From Marinobacter denitrificans (GTDB lineage: Bacteria > Pseudomonadota > Gammaproteobacteria > Pseudomonadales > Oleiphilaceae), in NCBI RefSeq assembly GCF_008795955.1, contig NZ_VMHN01000007.1:1-64000 (forward strand): a stretch of DNA of 64,000 bases, given 5' to 3'. Under the pieces are notes generated by a model that worked only from the letters and a program-made list of their open reading frames with translations, had not been told where the DNA came from and ran no database searches. This document shows, piece by piece, positions 61,794 to 64,000 of this stretch. The translations under genes were made by a program, and so were the position numbers. Each line of letters begins with the position of its first letter. The first letter of the stretch is position 1.

Positions 61794-64000
61794 ATGGCGC
61801 AGGATAACAAGGTTGTCAGTCTTAAATCCCAGAAATTGCCGGACAGGTTTTCCCTCCCGGGTTCTCTGGTGCGCTTGCGTGACGTGTCTGGTCAGTCACT
61901 GAAGGCGGTGATGTCCGGTTTTTTCGACAGGGCTGACGACGCACTTTTCGAACTGGCGGACAAGGCTGGCACCAATCAGGACCAAACCGCCTATTTTGAC
62001 GCAATGCGGGAACTCCGGTTACGCCGTAAGAACATGACAGTGTCGGTACTGCAATACGTCAGTCGCGCTTTTAATGAGATTGGGTCCTTCAGGCCGGGTG
62101 GTGGCACCGGCACTCTCGATGAAGTTGACCAGGATTCACTGGCGCTGGTTGACCACTCCGATCTGGAGCAGCAGGTCGCCATCGACAACCTCATCAACAA
62201 GCTGCGCAACCAGCACGCCGAAGCCATCAGATTACTGAACGTCCGGGTGTCCCACCTGGTCCCTTCTGCAAAACTTGATGACAGCCAGATGCCATTAAGC
62301 CCGGAAGTCATCTGCGGCGGTGTCGCAGAAGCCTGTACAGACCTGGAAATTGATATTCGCGCCAAGCTGGTGGTGCTGAAACTGTTTGATCGTCTGCTCG
62401 TGGGCATTCTGGGTGATGTCTACAGAGATGCCAACAAGACACTGATTGCAGAGGGGGTATTGCCAGACATGCGGCGTCCTCCCGTTGGTGGTCGTTCACC
62501 CGCGGGCAGATCCGCACTCAGCCCTGGCCAAAGCGGGGCTGCCTCGTCGGCGCGTCAGGCGGAAGAGCCAACGGGGCCGATGACTGCGCCGGCGCACGAC
62601 GTGCGTGCCACCTTCTCCGAACTCAGTGCGCTGCTCCACCAGGGGCAGGGCGAGGCTGGCGGTATGCCCTCTGGAGGGGCAGGGTTGCTGGATACCAGTA
62701 CTCTGATGACGCGTCTTAATGACATTCAGGCGCAGTCTGTGCACTGGGGCCAGGGTGAAGTGGTGCCTTTGTCCCAGCAGCTGCAGCCGGTTTTTCGGGC
62801 CGAAACCGGTGGCAGGCTTAATGCAGGCCAGGTGGACAGCGATGTTATCAATCTGGTTTCCATGCTATTCGATTTCATCCTTGAGGACCGACAGCTTCAC
62901 CCCGTCATGAAAGCAGTGATCGGGCGTTTGCAGATTCCGGTTTTGAAGGTGGCCCTCAGTGACAAGAATTTCTTCAACCGCGGCGGGCATCCGGTAAGAA
63001 AGTTACTCAACGAGCTTGCCATGTCAGCTATCGGCTGGACTGAGAAAAAGGCAGGGCAGCGCGACCCCTTGCGGGAGAAGATTGAATCCGTCGTTGATCG
63101 AGTTCTGAATGAATTCACCGATAACGTGGAAATATTCAGCGAGTTGCTCAGCGATTTCGGCCATTTCATGGACCTGGATCGCCGTCGCAGGGAGCTTGTG
63201 GAGCAGCGTCTCCGTGATGCGGAAGAGGGCCGGGCCAAGCAGGAAAGGGCTTCAAAAGCCACCGAAACCTTGCTGAGTGAACAAATGACTGGGCGTGACC
63301 TGCCGCCGCAGGTAGTGACGTTGCTTAACGAGGCCTGGTCCAAGTACCTGCAGTGGATTGTGCTGCGCGAAGGTGAAGACAGTAAGCGCTGGCAGGCTGC
63401 GTCTGCGTTGACTTGTCAACTGGTGTGGAGTGTCGATCCGAGACCGGTTGAAGAGGGTACGCGCAGTGAGTTACTGAGGGCAATTCCCGGCATCGTCGAC
63501 GGATTGAGATCGGCATTACAGGAAATAGCCTGGGATCCGTTCGCAACCGATGCCGCCATTCGCGATCTTGAACTGGCCCATGTCGATGTGTTCCAGCGCC
63601 TGGTGACTACGTCACGGCGCCCGACGCCAACTGCGGAGACAGTACAGACTCGCACGCCCGAGGTTGACCCCCCGGCCGTTGCACCGCAAGAGGCAAAAAA
63701 AGCAGAACCGGTCGTCCAGCCACAGGAGGACCCGCAACCAGTGCAGCGTGTTGAGCCTGTTGCGACTCCTGTAGAAGAGCCAGTAGCCGACAATGGCCTC
63801 GACCCACAGTGGCTGGGGCGGGCGGACAGCCTTCGTGTCGGCTCCTGGATTGAACTGATTCGTGACGGTAGCAAGACTCGCTGCAAGCTCGCCGCGTTCA
63901 TCAAGGCGACAGGCAAATACATTTTCGTCAATCGCAGTGGCGCTAAAGTGGCGGAGTACCGGCGTGAAGACCTGGCGGCAGCCCTGGCCGCTGAAGAAAT
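61794..64000 (+). CDS. DUF1631 family protein (partial, runs off the window)
   Basis: 735 codons are visible, from an ATG with CCGGAG about 10 bases upstream, and the frame is open to the last base. LRLRRKNMTVSVLQYVSRAF, DLEQQVAIDNLINKLRNQHA and the RLMAVLSDKNFF-like LKVALSDKNFFNRGGHPVRK segments fit DUF1631. A Pro/Glu/Val-rich linker (about 600-665) precedes a small beta domain, WIELIRDGSKTRCKLAAFI, that resembles a PilZ-like fold. The family's function is unknown, and the C-terminus is missing here. Confidence 0.85.
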   Translation, partial: MAQDNKVVSLKSQKLPDRFSLPGSLVRLRDVSGQSLKAVMSGFFDRADDALFELADKAGTNQDQTAYFDAMRELRLRRKNMTVSVLQYVSRAFNEIGSFRPGGGTGTLDEVDQDSLALVDHSDLEQQVAIDNLINKLRNQHAEAIRLLNVRVSHLVPSAKLDDSQMPLSPEVICGGVAEACTDLEIDIRAKLVVLKLFDRLLVGILGDVYRDANKTLIAEGVLPDMRRPPVGGRSPAGRSALSPGQSGAASSARQAEEPTGPMTAPAHDVRATFSELSALLHQGQGEAGGMPSGGAGLLDTSTLMTRLNDIQAQSVHWGQGEVVPLSQQLQPVFRAETGGRLNAGQVDSDVINLVSMLFDFILEDRQLHPVMKAVIGRLQIPVLKVALSDKNFFNRGGHPVRKLLNELAMSAIGWTEKKAGQRDPLREKIESVVDRVLNEFTDNVEIFSELLSDFGHFMDLDRRRRELVEQRLRDAEEGRAKQERASKATETLLSEQMTGRDLPPQVVTLLNEAWSKYLQWIVLREGEDSKRWQAASALTCQLVWSVDPRPVEEGTRSELLRAIPGIVDGLRSALQEIAWDPFATDAAIRDLELAHVDVFQRLVTTSRRPTPTAETVQTRTPEVDPPAVAPQEAKKAEPVVQPQEDPQPVQRVEPVATPVEEPVADNGLDPQWLGRADSLRVGSWIELIRDGSKTRCKLAAFIKATGKYIFVNRSGAKVAEYRREDLAAALAAEE

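Noticed and set aside
1..64000. CRISPR array, prophage, defence island or biosynthetic cluster
   Set aside because: No regular direct repeats, no integrase, capsid, Cas, toxin or synthase genes; nearly all genes are core metabolism or conserved families.

Overview
The window is a stretch of gammaproteobacterial core chromosome, most like Marinobacter or a close relative. The evidence is a Pseudomonas-style gene order (dnaE-accA-tilS-pyrG-kdsA-eno-ftsB-ispD-ispF-truD-surE-pcm-nlpD-rpoS), an E. coli-style rsxABCDGE-nth block, purM-purN divergent from a DUF2066/hda block, and moderately GC-rich coding DNA. The genus is inferred from family knowledge, not from a search. No insertion sequence, prophage, CRISPR array, tRNA or plasmid marker was seen.

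Layout. 1-430: the end of an rRNA operon, with a 5S gene, its terminator, a hairpin-rich segment, a second copy of the last 20 bases of the 5S and a second terminator. 446-9013 (minus): a signalling and transport block with a DUF4212 plus SSS symporter pair, a small membrane protein, an SLC5-PAS hybrid histidine kinase, a receiver-TPR protein and a short soluble histidine kinase. 9223-11867 (minus): a cyclic-nucleotide-binding/CBS/DUF294 protein and a DnaQ-type exonuclease. 12051-19625 (plus): an Smr protein, a tiny repeat-containing lipoprotein, iorA-iorB-xdhC (molybdenum hydroxylase), mtnB-mtnD-mtnC (methionine salvage) and a DUF3080 lipoprotein. 19639-22826 (minus): a solitary GspE/PilB-type ATPase, DUF2069, wrbA and arsC. 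22899-41019 (plus): a thioredoxin-like lipoprotein, then the long housekeeping run from dnaE to rpoS. 41215-41790: a secreted chalcone-isomerase-fold protein. 41832-50083 (minus): nth, the complete rsx electron-transport operon and metG. 50247-54150 (plus): mrp, dcd, a DUF416 protein and avtA. 54156-56729 (minus): a DUF3108 protein, purN and purM. 56928-60715 (plus): a DUF2066 protein, a CDP-alcohol phosphatidyltransferase, hda, an orphan ParA and a YqcC protein. 60720-61568 (minus): nadC. 61794 to the end (plus): a DUF1631 protein cut by the window edge.

How the genes work together. The housekeeping run serves replication, fatty acid, CTP, KDO, glycolysis, division, isoprenoid, tRNA-modification and stress functions, with many 1-4 base overlaps that imply tight operons. 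The 446-9013 block pairs a real sodium/solute transporter with a kinase built on the same transporter fold, which suggests nutrient sensing.

Most notable non-coding signal. Two intergenic elements, 31978-32095 (kdsA-eno) and 51386-51493 (mrp-dcd), share one architecture with unrelated sequence: a long outer inverted repeat enclosing two small hairpins whose loops read ATGGAT or ATGGAC. This matches the published TwoAYGGAY candidate structured-RNA motif, whose function is unknown. Other points of interest are the duplicated 5S tail, a strong CRP/Vfr-like site at 61678-61699, an EF-hand-like loop inside the symporter, and a phosphorelay cluster with no DNA-binding output protein.
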